64,000 nt of DNA from JAXHTY01 sp034189225 (GCA_034189225.1 JAXHVL010000101.1:1-64000), one strand, 5' to 3'. Positions 16,378 to 25,644 are shown, counted from the first letter of the stretch. The notes: generated from the letters alone by a model not told the origin. Made by a program: numbers and translations.

Positions 16378-16894
16378 GATAGTTCCCCCCTCCCATTTTT
16401 TACTGGAATTTTTTAGAACTGATACCGGAACAGCTGAAAATTAAAACAAAGCACTCCATTTACTGAACTTGAAGATATATTTCAAACCTGACAGAAAAAC
16501 ACAATCGGGGAAACCCTGATTTTAATGGTTAAAAATCCTGAAAAAGTGGTGTTTTCAGCGGATATCAATATCGGGAAAATCCTGATTCTAATGGTCGAAA
16601 ATCCTGAAAAAGTGTTTTCAGGATGGGGGATGTGGCGACCAGGGGATGTTCGAGCTTACCCGTATTTTTAACGGAAAATACCTAATTTCGAGATATTATC
16701 TATATTTGTGCATGTCATGCTATCACAAAGGCAGTGAATATACGGCATCAGGGATTCCCTGAACAGGGGGTGATTTCTGTGGCTGATTATGGGAAAAAAC
16801 CGGGACAGTTCTTAATGAAAGCCGAAAGGCTTCCGCTACATGGGCCGGGGCCGCCCTATACCGAAGCAGGCAGTAGTCCTTGTACGGAAACATA
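16378..16894. other. AT-rich intergenic region with a 44-bp direct repeat
   Basis: An upstream region of the GNAT/radical SAM pair, about 520 bp. Two imperfect 44-bp copies lie at 16505-16548 and 16571-16614 (five mismatches), sharing CCTGATT, TAATGGT and AATCCTGAAAAAGTG. The rest shows no gene; a frame over 16723-16953 crosses a terminator and is not credible. Confidence 0.6.
16505..16614. repeat. two-copy 44-bp imperfect direct repeat
   Basis: Copies at 16505-16548 and 16571-16614 are separated by 22 bp, and both end AAAAATCCTGAAAAAGTG or a close variant. The position upstream of the GNAT gene suggests duplicated promoter or operator DNA. Confidence 0.75.
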
Positions 16895-16929
16895 AAAAGG
16901 CCCCGCTTTTTTATCAGGCGGGGCCTTTT
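16895..16929 (-). terminator. Rho-independent terminator of the metVF-hdr operon
   Basis: A 12-bp stem AAAAGGCCCCGC / GCGGGGCCTTTT with an 11-nt loop, with A/T tails on both sides. It is 59 bp past the stop of the last hdr gene on the minus strand. Confidence 0.88.
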
Positions 16930-16987
16930 ATAAGTATATTTATGCAACGCCATGCAAAATGCAGGTGCGTTGCCACTATGGGGCTTT

Positions 16988-18562
16988 TTACGAAGCCATG
17001 CGCATGCTGTTCACCGCATCGGCGAAGTCCGCGCCCATGTTGGCGGCCAGGGTGACGAAGGCCAAACGGTTCTTATCAAATCCGGTTTCCTCCAGCATCC
17101 GGGCGGCTTCCTGGGCGCGCCATCTGGCGTAATTGCTGCCGAATTCCGACTTGCAGTTGCCGTCGTGACAGGCGACAACGAGAACGCCTGAGGCCCCTTC
17201 CACAAACGCTGTGAGAATGTAGTTGATGTCCACCTTGCCGGCACAGGGGACGGGGATCGTCTGCAAGGTTTCGGGCATATCCATGCCGAATGTCTGCGCG
17301 GCCCTCGCAGCCTCCACCGCTGAATTTTCACAGCAGAAGGCGATAATCCCTTCGGGCGATTTTTTAAGGGCGTCCTTTACCCGCGCGTTAATATCGTCAT
17401 CGGAAAAACCTTCGATCTGAATGGCTTCCTGAGGACATTCGCTGGCGCAGATGCCGCAGCCCTGGCAGGCCACCGGCGAAATAATCGCCTTGTCATCCCA
17501 GTAAATAGCGCCGTGGGGACAGCACCGGTAGCAGGTCAGGCAGATGGCGCACTTTTCCCGGTCCACCACGGCGATGCGCTCGGTGGGCAGCACCTCGGTG
17601 GCAAATAACATTTTTAATTCCGGCAGCACGCTGTCCATATCGGTTACACAATCGGTCAGCCCCTTGATGTGCCGGGCAGGGCCAACGACGAAGATACCCT
17701 CTCGGTTGGAATTCACCGGGAACCGGTGAACATTGTCTTTCTGAAGGAATCCGGAGGGCGTCCGGTGCAGACCGAGGACTTCCGCCAGTTCCAGGTTCAA
17801 AGGGTTCGGTGCCAGTGCCTCGTCAATAACGAGCAGGTCATGTTCCGTGGTGACCTGCCGGCCAAGCACAGTGTCCTGGAAGGTAAGGCTGGTCCCTTCT
17901 ATGGCCGGGCATTCCTTCATTTTGAAATACACGGCCCCCTTGTCCCGGCCTTCTTTGTACAGACGGTCCAGGCAATTATCGGCCAGCTTCAGATCATTCA
18001 CATAAACCGAGGCGCTGCCGCCGTCGGAAAGGATGGCCAGCACGCTTCTGAAAATCCGCTGCATGGCCAGGGGAGAAGCGGCACCGCCGAATCCGGAGAG
18101 AAAACCGACACTCATGCCCTTAACGGCACCGGCCGCCACCTTCTCCTCAAGCTGCGTCTGGGTCAGCACCTTGTCCGATAAGGTTACGCCGTAAGCCCCG
18201 TCCAGCGGCTGGATCACTTCATCGGTGGTCACCACTACGGCGCCCACGGTCTTTTCCGCTACACCCTTGCCGTTTGCCAGCCGCACGGAATAATCACCGG
18301 CCACACCGGCGGCACGGGTAAGCCGGGTATTATCGAGCACTTCGATTTTGTTGTTGGATGCCGCCTGGTCCGTCGTTTTCCGCCAGTCCGCGAGCGCCTG
18401 CGCACTGACCCCGAACAGGGCATCCGGCGGGTTGTCTGCGCTGCCGTCCTGTTTCGCAAAAATAACGTTGTATCCGGCATCGGCGAGCCGCACCGCGGTG
18501 CCGGCACCGGTTATCTGGCCGCCGATCACAAGAACATCCTTATTCATACTGACTTTTTCCAT
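16988..18562 (-). CDS. HdrA/QmoB-like flavoprotein fused to a C-terminal MvhD domain
   Basis: 524 residues. The N-terminus is a nucleotide-binding fold (VLVIGGQITGAGTA) with a degenerate flavin domain. Two [4Fe-4S] ferredoxin motifs lie near residues 345-385 (CAICLTCYRCCP and CQGCGICASECP). From about residue 410 an MvhD-type domain follows (AFCCENSAV, PVPCAGKVD, ACHDGNCKSE). Here the MvhD site has Cys, whereas the two stand-alone MvhD genes at 27.5 and 31.1 kb have UGA. The same domain order occurs in QmoB. It likely passes electrons between HdrA and a partner in an electron-bifurcating complex with MetFV. The stop codon TAA is part of a GGCTTCGTAAAAAGC repeat end. Confidence 0.82.
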   Translation of the reverse strand: MEKVSMNKDVLVIGGQITGAGTAVRLADAGYNVIFAKQDGSADNPPDALFGVSAQALADWRKTTDQAASNNKIEVLDNTRLTRAAGVAGDYSVRLANGKGVAEKTVGAVVVTTDEVIQPLDGAYGVTLSDKVLTQTQLEEKVAAGAVKGMSVGFLSGFGGAASPLAMQRIFRSVLAILSDGGSASVYVNDLKLADNCLDRLYKEGRDKGAVYFKMKECPAIEGTSLTFQDTVLGRQVTTEHDLLVIDEALAPNPLNLELAEVLGLHRTPSGFLQKDNVHRFPVNSNREGIFVVGPARHIKGLTDCVTDMDSVLPELKMLFATEVLPTERIAVVDREKCAICLTCYRCCPHGAIYWDDKAIISPVACQGCGICASECPQEAIQIEGFSDDDINARVKDALKKSPEGIIAFCCENSAVEAARAAQTFGMDMPETLQTIPVPCAGKVDINYILTAFVEGASGVLVVACHDGNCKSEFGSNYARWRAQEAARMLEETGFDKNRLAFVTLAANMGADFADAVNSMRMAS

Positions 18563-18566
18563 GGTG

Positions 18567-19865
18567 CTATTCTCCCAGATATTTCAGTGCTTCATTTGCC
18601 GCCTGATCGGCCTGTGCTATTGAAGCGTCGATGGTTTTGGGTTGCTGAGCGGTTCCGGCAACAAACACCCCTGCTTTTGCGGTGGCAGTGGCGTTGAGCT
18701 CTTCGGAAAGGGTAAAAAAGCCGTCTGAATCCAGGTCAAGCCCGAGCAATTCGGCCAAACCGGCATTGTCCGGATTCGGGGTGATGCCCACCGACAGCAC
18801 CAGCAGGTCAAAGGTGTCATACACCGCCGCAGGTCCGCCGGGCGTTTCCGCCGCCTCGTCCGCCTCCGCGGCTTCGGCAGCGGCTCCTTCATCAGCAACG
18901 GCACTGCCTTCATCATCAAAAAACCGAATGGAGAGCTTATCGTCTTTCGTGGGAAACACATCCACCGGAATCATCCGGACAAACCGGAAATCTTCCCGGC
19001 AGCTTTCATAAAAGACGGGAAATTCCTTGCCAAAGCTTTGAATATCCATGTAGAAAACCGTGATATCAGCCTCCGGATCTTTATACTTGAGAGACTTTGC
19101 CGACCGCAGGGCATAGGGGCAACAGACACGGGAACACCAGAGGTTGCCCAGTTTTTCGTCCCGGCTGCCCACACACTGGATAAAAGCTATTTTCTGTGCC
19201 GCGGTATTGTCCGACGGCCGCAGCAGCGCGCCCTTTTCCCGCTTGATGCGCTCCATGTCGAGCCCGCTGATCACGTTGGGGAATTTGCCATATCCGTATG
19301 TGGATTTGATCCCCGCGTCAAACGCCTTGAAGCCTGACGCCACGATCACGGCATCCACCGAAAAGGTTTCCGATGTCGCCTTTGCATTCAGATTGATCGC
19401 CCCTTCCGGGCAGGCATCGGCCAGGGGGCCGCATTCATCGATGCGGTCTTTGTTGATGGCATACAAGGGCTTGTTGTGCTGGGAATAGCCGCGCAAAACA
19501 CATCCTTCCGCCGGTGCCTTCTCGTAACAGACACCGCAGTTGTTGCATTTTTCCGGATCAATGAACATCGGCCCCTTATCCAGCGTAATCGTAAAGCCCT
19601 TTTTCTGTTCCACCTTTGAAACAATGGCAGAACGATGAACCTGAATATTGGGGTCGGCCGTCACATCCCGTAAAAGCATCTCCACGCTGCAGGCGCCGCA
19701 TTGAAGGCATGTATCGGCCGCCTTGCAGGTGTAGCCTATGGCATGTCCACCCAGAAAATCGCTCTTTTCCACAATATGCGCGTTTGCACCGGATTTCGAC
19801 AACGTACGGGCCGCCGCCAGTCCGGCCGCCCCGCCTCCGATGATCAATACATTTTTCTCAGCCAT
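18567..19865 (-). CDS. hdrA: HdrA/QmoA-like FAD-dependent subunit
   Basis: 432 residues. GGGAAGLAAARTL near the N-terminus binds FAD, and CLQCGAC with nearby cysteines and CNNCGVC bind Fe-S clusters. IQCVGSRD and the CSRVCCPYALR segment are diagnostic of HdrA. A Glu/Ala-rich insertion lies near residues 308-335. HdrA flavoproteins bifurcate electrons between a high- and a low-potential acceptor. It lies between metF and the HdrA/MvhD fusion with short gaps, so all are in one operon. The length is that of QmoA/short HdrA rather than the ~1015-residue HdrA proteins elsewhere in the window. Confidence 0.88.
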   Translation of the reverse strand: MAEKNVLIIGGGAAGLAAARTLSKSGANAHIVEKSDFLGGHAIGYTCKAADTCLQCGACSVEMLLRDVTADPNIQVHRSAIVSKVEQKKGFTITLDKGPMFIDPEKCNNCGVCYEKAPAEGCVLRGYSQHNKPLYAINKDRIDECGPLADACPEGAINLNAKATSETFSVDAVIVASGFKAFDAGIKSTYGYGKFPNVISGLDMERIKREKGALLRPSDNTAAQKIAFIQCVGSRDEKLGNLWCSRVCCPYALRSAKSLKYKDPEADITVFYMDIQSFGKEFPVFYESCREDFRFVRMIPVDVFPTKDDKLSIRFFDDEGSAVADEGAAAEAAEADEAAETPGGPAAVYDTFDLLVLSVGITPNPDNAGLAELLGLDLDSDGFFTLSEELNATATAKAGVFVAGTAQQPKTIDASIAQADQAANEALKYLGE

Positions 19866-19906
19866 CAGCTTTCATGCTCCTTCTGTCAAATGATTAAAAA
19901 CAGGGC

Positions 19907-20830
19907 TCAGACTTCGGGTCTGGGGAGAACGCCGGCCCTCTCCGCGATTTCAGGAACCTTGTGCTCCCACTCAATCGCCATCAGGTGTACACCGGCCACC
20001 CCTTTCATTTCCTTGAACTCCTCGATCTGTTCACAGGCGATGGCGATGCCTTCGTCCGCCTGCTTTTTCTTGTCCACCCCCTGAAGGCGCTTGATGATCT
20101 CATCGGGGACATCCATCCCCGGTACGTTCCGTTTCATGTACCGCGCCATACCCAGACTCTTCATGGGCGTGACACCGGCCAGGATGTAAGTTTTTTCGGT
20201 CAGCCCCATGTCGTTGGCCTCTTTTACCCATTCCCGCATGCGCGCCATGTTAAACACACACTGGGTCTGGATAAAGTCGGCACCGGCCGCAACTTTTTTG
20301 GCCAGACGATGAACGCGCCATTCATAGGGACGGGCGAAAGGATTTGCCGCGGCACCGATAAAAAGTTTCGGCGGGCCGTCGATGTCTTCGCCATTTAAAA
20401 ATTTACCTTCATCCCGCATGGTTTTGACCATATTGATCAGCTGCATGGAATCGATGTCAAAAACGCCCTTGGCCTGAGGATGATCGCCGAATTGCTGATG
20501 ATCGCCCGAAAGGCAGAGCATGTTTTTAATGCCATGGGCATAGGCGCCCAGAATGTCCGCCTGCATGGCCAGACGGTTCCGATCCCGGCAGACCATCTGA
20601 AAATTCGGTTCCAGCCCCGCCTGTATGGCCAGCAGCGAGGCCCCGAAACTGGACATCCGGACAACGGCCGTCTGATTATCCGTGACATTGACCACATCCA
20701 CCATGCCCTTCAGCGGTTCGGCTTTTTTCATTAATGCCTCAATATTGGCACCTCGCGGGGGCCCCAGTTCACCGGTAAAAGCAAAATGTCCCGCATTGAG
20801 TATCTTCTCCAGCTTGCTCTCTGATTTCAT
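19907..20830 (-). CDS. metF: methylenetetrahydrofolate reductase, large subunit MetF
   Basis: 307 residues, MTHFR family TIM barrel with FAD. FTGELGPPRGAN at the start holds the conserved catalytic Glu region, NVTDNQ and CRDRNRLAMQADILGA are typical of prokaryotic MetF, and GDHQQFGDHPQAKGVFDID forms the folate/FAD site. It reduces methylene-THF to methyl-THF, or the reverse, in the Wood-Ljungdahl pathway. It works here with MetV just upstream and two Hdr-type genes downstream, the known arrangement of MetFV-Hdr-MvhD complexes. AAGG precedes the ATG. Confidence 0.95.
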   Translation of the reverse strand: MKSESKLEKILNAGHFAFTGELGPPRGANIEALMKKAEPLKGMVDVVNVTDNQTAVVRMSSFGASLLAIQAGLEPNFQMVCRDRNRLAMQADILGAYAHGIKNMLCLSGDHQQFGDHPQAKGVFDIDSMQLINMVKTMRDEGKFLNGEDIDGPPKLFIGAAANPFARPYEWRVHRLAKKVAAGADFIQTQCVFNMARMREWVKEANDMGLTEKTYILAGVTPMKSLGMARYMKRNVPGMDVPDEIIKRLQGVDKKKQADEGIAIACEQIEEFKEMKGVAGVHLMAIEWEHKVPEIAERAGVLPRPEV

Positions 20831-20905
20831 TGTGCCTTAATCTCCCGATCTAATTTTTATCCCCGGTCTGTATACCCGGTCTTTATAGCCGGTTATTACA
20901 GCCGG

Positions 20906-21592
20906 TTATTTTTCTTCGGCAAACGCTGCTTTTCTGTCTTCATACCCCGGCTGAATCAGGGTCTGCGGCTTCTGGTTGCGCCAGTCATTGGCCGGGAATA
21001 TCTCCAGGATATGGTCCAGCCGGCCCTGCCGTGCAAGCCGCTCATGAATCTTGAACCAGGCACAGGGCTGATCCTTGTGAATCTCACAGCTTTCGTTGTT
21101 CGTGCCGCCGCAGGGGCCGTTAAAAAGTGATTTGGCACACATGGTCACCGGACAAATGCCCGCCGTCTGGCTTAAAACACAGTTACCGCAGGCCCGGCAC
21201 TTTTCTTCATACCAGCCCACATCACGGTTAACACCGATAAACCGGGTGTTGACCGCAGCCATTACCGGCTTGTCCGGATAGCGTTCCGCCAGAAACTGGA
21301 TACCGGCGCCGCACGCCATGGAGACCAGAACATCATATTCGGGCACCACATCGTCCAGTTCCGCCAGAAACTCCATATCGCACTGTCGCTGTACAGTTGC
21401 TTCGCCGAATGCGGCATCTTCGCCGGCGCTTTTGGCTTTCAGCCGCAGTTCCGAAGCCAGTACACCGACCTCCTTTTCACCACCTGCCAGACAAACCGCC
21501 ACACAGGTGGCACAGCCCGTCACCAGAACCTTTTTATAGCCCTGAACCGAGGCCGCAATTTCATCAAATGGTTTACGTTCCGCAACAATCAT
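20906..21592 (-). CDS. metV: MetV, zinc/Fe-S small subunit of methylenetetrahydrofolate reductase
   Basis: 228 residues, the methylene-THF reductase C-terminal family. It has many cysteines: GCATCVAVC near 26-34, CRACGNCV, CPVTMC and the GPCGG motif. MetV connects MetF to the electron-donating module. A clear AGGAGG site precedes the ATG. It is the first gene of the leftward operon metV-metF-hdrA-hdrA/mvhD, divergent from the NAD(P)H module. Confidence 0.92.
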   Translation of the reverse strand: MIVAERKPFDEIAASVQGYKKVLVTGCATCVAVCLAGGEKEVGVLASELRLKAKSAGEDAAFGEATVQRQCDMEFLAELDDVVPEYDVLVSMACGAGIQFLAERYPDKPVMAAVNTRFIGVNRDVGWYEEKCRACGNCVLSQTAGICPVTMCAKSLFNGPCGGTNNESCEIHKDQPCAWFKIHERLARQGRLDHILEIFPANDWRNQKPQTLIQPGYEDRKAAFAEEK

Positions 21593-22147
21593 GAGGCGTT
21601 CCTCCTAATATTCATACAATAACACCCGCAAAACCAAAATTTTTTATATCCCACATCTTTTTGAAAATATCAATAACTTTTTTATCAATATTTGGCGGAA
21701 AACAAAAACATTATGCGTAAAGGACCTAAAGTGCAGCCATCATCGGTATCCAAACATCCATTATCGGTTATTGCTTACTTTCAGGGCGATTAAAGCCATT
21801 ACCCCCACAGAAGCACAACAATAAGGTATTTAAAGCTAATAAGTTTTAAAAATACCTATTCTCTAGGGTCTCTCCGTTCTTTTCCACCGTGCTGCGCCAA
21901 AAAGTCGGCAAAAACCATTGACATCATCTATTCAAGGCGTTATTCATAAAGTTTGACAAAATTGCCACATGACACCGGTACCATACGGAAAACGTGTACG
22001 CATATTTGCCGCATGAGGAACCGCAACCACACAGGCGGAGGTGCTCCTGAAAATGCTTGACCAGCAACGCCGGCAACCAGCCCGCAACAACACCTGCGAC
22101 AATACCGGGGCCCCTAAGCTGATAAAATCATTACCCGAGGTGGCCAG
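21593..22147. other. divergent promoter region, metV operon / NAD(P)H module
   Basis: 555 bp, AT-rich, with no credible ORF. TTGACA at 21918-21923 with TATTCA at 21941-21946 (17-bp spacer) is the best rightward promoter candidate, but weak at -10. A second TTGACA is at 21953-21958. GAGGTGG precedes the 22148 start. The shared region suggests the two halves of the bifurcating system are co-regulated. Confidence 0.35.
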
Positions 22148-23095
22148 ATGAATCAATATACCGAAAGAATAAGAGAAATCGCAAAAACCCTTTTACGCGA
22201 GGGCCGGGTCGACGTGGTAATCGGCTTCCGGAAAGCCAGCCTGCCTTACATGGCAGAACCCGTCGCCATCACCCGGGAAGCCGAAGCGGACCAGCTCATT
22301 TTTGACTGCAACTGCCGAATGAACCTTGCCAATTATGTCACCGAGCGGACGGATAACATCGGCATTGTCGCCAAGGGGTGCGACAGTCGCAATCTGGTGA
22401 ACCACATCATCGAGAACAAAATTGCGCGGGATCAGCTTTATGTGATTGGCGTTCCCTGCACCGGCATGGCGGATAAAAACATGTTGCTGGAAAATGCCGA
22501 AGGGGGTATCACAGAAATTACGGAAACCGACGGACAGGTCACCATCAAAAGCGAGGGGGAGGAAAAGCAGGTGGCCAAGGCGGATATTCTTCAGGCCAAC
22601 TGCCGCACCTGCATCCGGCGGAATCCCGTTATCTACGACGAACTCGCCGGTGACGAGGTGGCGGAACTTGAGTTGACCGACCGGTTTGCGGACGTGGATG
22701 AAATAGACGCCATGCCGCCCGAAGAAAAATCCACGTTTTTCGACAATCTGTTTGCCGCCTGCACGCGCTGCTATGCCTGCCGCAACGCATGTCCCCTGTG
22801 CTATTGCCCCACCTGTTTCGTGGACGAATCCCGTCCCCAGTGGGTGGGCAAAAGCGTGGACCCGGTGGACGTAAAAACCTACCATTTTCTTCGGGCGTTT
22901 CATGATGCGGGCCGGTGCACCGACTGCGGGGCCTGCGAGGCCGCCTGTCCCATGGACATCAAGATGCGGTATCTGACCCGCAAAACCATCAAAACCTGCG
23001 TGGACCGTTATGGCTGGGAGGTCGGCATGAACCTGGAAGACCGTCCGCCGCTGGACACCTACAGCCCGGAGGATCCCGACGAATTTATCAGATAG
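22148..23095 (+). CDS. FrhB/FdhB-like Fe-S protein of an NAD(P)H:Hdr electron-transfer module
   Basis: 315 residues. The N-terminal part resembles the beta subunit of F420-dependent hydrogenase/formate dehydrogenase families (IGIVAKGCDSRNLVN, VIGVPCTGM). ANCRTCIRRNP and two ferredoxin-like motifs (CTRCYACRNACPLCYC near 210 and CTDCGACEAACPMD near 258) give several [4Fe-4S] sites. It is the first of three rightward genes whose set resembles Flx/sulfhydrogenase modules that couple NAD(P)H to Hdr. It lies divergent from the metV operon, which supplies the Hdr side. Confidence 0.78.
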   Translation: MNQYTERIREIAKTLLREGRVDVVIGFRKASLPYMAEPVAITREAEADQLIFDCNCRMNLANYVTERTDNIGIVAKGCDSRNLVNHIIENKIARDQLYVIGVPCTGMADKNMLLENAEGGITEITETDGQVTIKSEGEEKQVAKADILQANCRTCIRRNPVIYDELAGDEVAELELTDRFADVDEIDAMPPEEKSTFFDNLFAACTRCYACRNACPLCYCPTCFVDESRPQWVGKSVDPVDVKTYHFLRAFHDAGRCTDCGACEAACPMDIKMRYLTRKTIKTCVDRYGWEVGMNLEDRPPLDTYSPEDPDEFIR

Positions 23096-23135
23096 CCTGC
23101 CATGACGGGGCCTGAAATATAAACAAGGAGCAGTC

Positions 23136-24185
23136 ATGAAAACCATTAAAATAAAAAAATCTGAATGGGCCGGGGCCATGGACAAAGCCCGAAACACTTA
23201 CCGTTTGGCAGGGCCTGTAAAACACCAGGACTACCATGTATTCAGGGAACTGGAAGCGGCCGGGATCCCGGATCTGGAATACGGCGACCTGCGGATATCG
23301 CCCAAAACCGTAGTCATGCCTCAGTCTGAGCCCATGTTTACCTTCAACCTGGATGAACACAAGGAAGATCATCACGTTCTTCACGAAGTGCCCTTTGATG
23401 ACACGCCCCGCGCCGTTGTGGGTATCCGCCCTTACGACGCCAGGGCCATTCAGATACTGAAAAAAAACTTTGATACGGATGACTATCAGGACCCGTATTT
23501 TCTGCGGCGCTACAATTGCTGCACCTTTATCGGGCTGGCCGATACCGACCCGTCCCCCACGAACTTCAGTCTTTCCTGCGGCACCGGTCCCTTTGACGAA
23601 ACCGATCTCGACATGCTGCTGGTGGATACCGGGGACGACTACATCGGCAAGGTTCTCACCGACAAGGGCGAGGCATTTGCCGCGGCAGCCGGGTTTAAAG
23701 AGACCGATGCCGCCGAAGCTGACGCCACCATCGCGGAAATGAAAACGAAAGCAGAAGCCCAAATTACCACCGGTGTCGAATACGACAACATCGCGGCCAT
23801 GGACGAACTCACGCTCCACCAGGCACCGTTCTGGGAAGAAATCGCGTTTGCCTGCATCAATTGCGGGACCTGCACCTTTGCCTGCCCCACCTGCTGGTGC
23901 TTCGACATTCAGGATGAAGTAGAAGGCAAACACGGAATCCGCATGCGCAACTGGGACACCTGCATGTCCGAAGTATACTCCCGTCATGCATCCGGCCACG
24001 ATCCCCGCGGAAAACCTTTTCAGCGAACCCGCAACCGGTTCATGCACAAGCTTAAATACTTTCTCGACAAATACAATGACGGCATCATGTGCGTGGGATG
24101 CGGCCGCTGCATTTCCCAGTGCCCGGTCAATATCGACATCCGGACCGTATGCAAGACAATGAACGATTACCAACCCGAAAACTAG
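23136..24185 (+). CDS. 4Fe-4S dicluster subunit (sulfhydrogenase beta/AsrA-like)
   Basis: 349 residues. GIRPYDARAIQIL and the preceding region are typical of sulfhydrogenase beta/anaerobic sulfite reductase A-like proteins. Two clusters are seen near residues 238-250 (CINCGTCTFACPTCWC) and near 317-330 (CVGCGRCISQCP). It carries electrons from the flavoprotein encoded next to the Hdr-type partner. An AAGGAG site precedes the ATG, and it is spaced 40 bp from the previous gene and 17 bp from the next. Confidence 0.83.
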   Translation: MKTIKIKKSEWAGAMDKARNTYRLAGPVKHQDYHVFRELEAAGIPDLEYGDLRISPKTVVMPQSEPMFTFNLDEHKEDHHVLHEVPFDDTPRAVVGIRPYDARAIQILKKNFDTDDYQDPYFLRRYNCCTFIGLADTDPSPTNFSLSCGTGPFDETDLDMLLVDTGDDYIGKVLTDKGEAFAAAAGFKETDAAEADATIAEMKTKAEAQITTGVEYDNIAAMDELTLHQAPFWEEIAFACINCGTCTFACPTCWCFDIQDEVEGKHGIRMRNWDTCMSEVYSRHASGHDPRGKPFQRTRNRFMHKLKYFLDKYNDGIMCVGCGRCISQCPVNIDIRTVCKTMNDYQPEN

Positions 24186-24202
24186 CCGTCAGGAGGATTG
24201 CC

Positions 24203-25054
24203 GTGACCCTACCAAATCCCTATCAGCCATATCCGGTCCGCATCGATAATATTAAAACCGAAACAGAAGACAGGCTGTTGAAGACGTTTACCTTTGTTTT
24301 TCTGAACCCGGACGATGAAGACAAATTCAACTATCAGGCCGGCCAGTTTGCCGAACTGTCCATTCCCGGGCAGGGTGAAATCCCCATCGGCATCGCCTCT
24401 TCACCCACGGAAAAGGGGTTTGTCAAATTCACCGTGTTTCGAACCGGCAAGGTAACCTCCTTTCTTCACTCCATGGAAGCCGGGGATATCATGGGCATCC
24501 GTGGCCCGCTTGGCAACTGCTACCCCTGGGAAACCCTCCAGGGCAAAAACATCCTCATCATCGGCGGGGGATTCGCCTTTACCACCCTCCGCTCCTCCAT
24601 CAAGATGATGCTGGACCCGGTCAACCGGGACCGGTTCGGTAATATCGACGTGGTCTACGGCGCCCGCAACCCCGGCCTGCTGCTGTATCTGGACGAACTC
24701 AAGGAGTGGGAGACCCGGGACGACATCAACATGCACATCACCGTTGACGGCACCGATGATCCCGACTGGCCTTATCACACGGGTTTTGTGCCCAAAATCA
24801 CCGAAGACGTGGCACCTGAGGCGGACAAGGATACGTACGCCATTATCTGCGGACCGCCCGTCATGATCAAGTTCACCCTTCCCGTGCTTGAAAACCTCGG
24901 CTACAGCCATGACAATATTATCATGAGCCTTGAAAACCGCATGAAGTGCGGTGTCGGCATGTGCGGCCGGTGCAATATCGGCAAGGAGCTCGTCTGCAAG
25001 GACGGTCCGGTGTTTACCCTTGCCGAACTGAACGAGACGCCGCGGGAATACTGA
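24203..25054 (+). CDS. FAD/NAD(P)-binding oxidoreductase (sulfhydrogenase gamma / AsrB / FlxA-like)
   Basis: 283 residues, ferredoxin-NADP reductase fold. The FAD half includes YQAGQFAELSIPG and GIASSPTE, the NAD half NILIIGGGFAFTTLRS and ICGPPVM, and a C-terminal cysteine cluster MKCGVGMCGRCNIG...C binds a [2Fe-2S] as in dihydroorotate dehydrogenase B. The start is GTG at 24203, with AGGAGG 6 nt before it; a longer frame from 24089 would run inside the upstream gene. It oxidises or forms NAD(P)H for the Hdr-linked module. The TGA is followed within 3 bp by an R3 repeat. Confidence 0.87.
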   Translation: MTLPNPYQPYPVRIDNIKTETEDRLLKTFTFVFLNPDDEDKFNYQAGQFAELSIPGQGEIPIGIASSPTEKGFVKFTVFRTGKVTSFLHSMEAGDIMGIRGPLGNCYPWETLQGKNILIIGGGFAFTTLRSSIKMMLDPVNRDRFGNIDVVYGARNPGLLLYLDELKEWETRDDINMHITVDGTDDPDWPYHTGFVPKITEDVAPEADKDTYAIICGPPVMIKFTLPVLENLGYSHDNIIMSLENRMKCGVGMCGRCNIGKELVCKDGPVFTLAELNETPREY

Positions 25055-25057
25055 TTG

Positions 25058-25115
25058 CTTCGTAAAAAGCGCCCAGCGCCACCCGCGGCGTTTTTGCAGA
25101 AAGTAACGTGGGCTT
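25058..25115 (+). repeat. short dispersed repeat R3 (copy at 25.1 kb)
   Basis: GCTTCGTAAAAAGC..., then CGCGGCGTTTTTGCAGAAAG and TAACGTG, beginning 3 bp after the stop of the flavoprotein gene. Confidence 0.85.
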
Positions 25116-25163
25116 GGATCGACTTTTTTTGCCGTGATTGCTTTAATCAACCAATTTTTTATT

Positions 25164-25470
25164 CATACTTTTCTTTGCTCGCCCAAAGAAAAGTATGCAA
25201 AAGAAAGGGCGCCCCGCAGCTTGGCCTTCGGCTTCCCTCGCAGGAACGGTTTTTTCGGCGCGGGCAGAAACTCGCCTGTCATTTTGTGCAGATTCGGTAA
25301 ACCTCGTCTGCTCATACAGTCTGCCCGCGTCTTCCGAAAAAACCGCCCCTGCTCGGCTGCGCTGCAAGGGGCGAGGCACGTGTTGCTGTTCAGTTGTTTC
25401 GGCAAACTGAAAAACTTGGCAATAAACAGAAAAATTAAATAAAATTGATATATTGACAACAAATTGACGG
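25164..25470 (+). repeat. dispersed foldback repeat R1, copy B
   Basis: A full copy including the terminal small hairpin (CATACTTTTCTTT, GCTCGCCC, AAAGAAAAGTATG) missing from copy A. The long hairpin arms are the same as in copy A. It is followed by R2-related DNA, as is copy A. Confidence 0.88.
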
Positions 25471-25471
25471 G

Positions 25472-25644
25472 TTAAGTTCCTTTCACTTAAGGTGTAGGGA
25501 CGAACCTATGTGTTATGTGTTCGCCCATCTATTGGGCAGACACGCAGGTCTGCCCCTACAATCCATTCCTCGAGAGTAAGATAGACACACCGCATCTTGA
25601 ACTTTTTACTTTGCCGCCCCAAAGTGACTTTTTACGGGCACATC
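25472..25644 (+). repeat. R2-related sequence carrying a 68-bp palindrome
   Basis: The right half is R2-like (CATTCCTCGAGAGTAAGATAG, CTTGAACTTTTTACTTTGCCG, GACTTTTTACG...CATC). The left half is replaced by a separate palindromic unit, 25493-25560, whose ends TGTAGGG...CCCTACA pair imperfectly over about 20 bp. No gene lies between 25055 and 25728. Confidence 0.75.

Noticed and set aside
16505..16614. CRISPR-like repeat
   Set aside because: Only two 44-bp copies with mismatches and no array or cas genes.
16723..16953. 76-aa frame upstream of the terminator
   Set aside because: It runs through a strong terminator hairpin and has no recognisable features.
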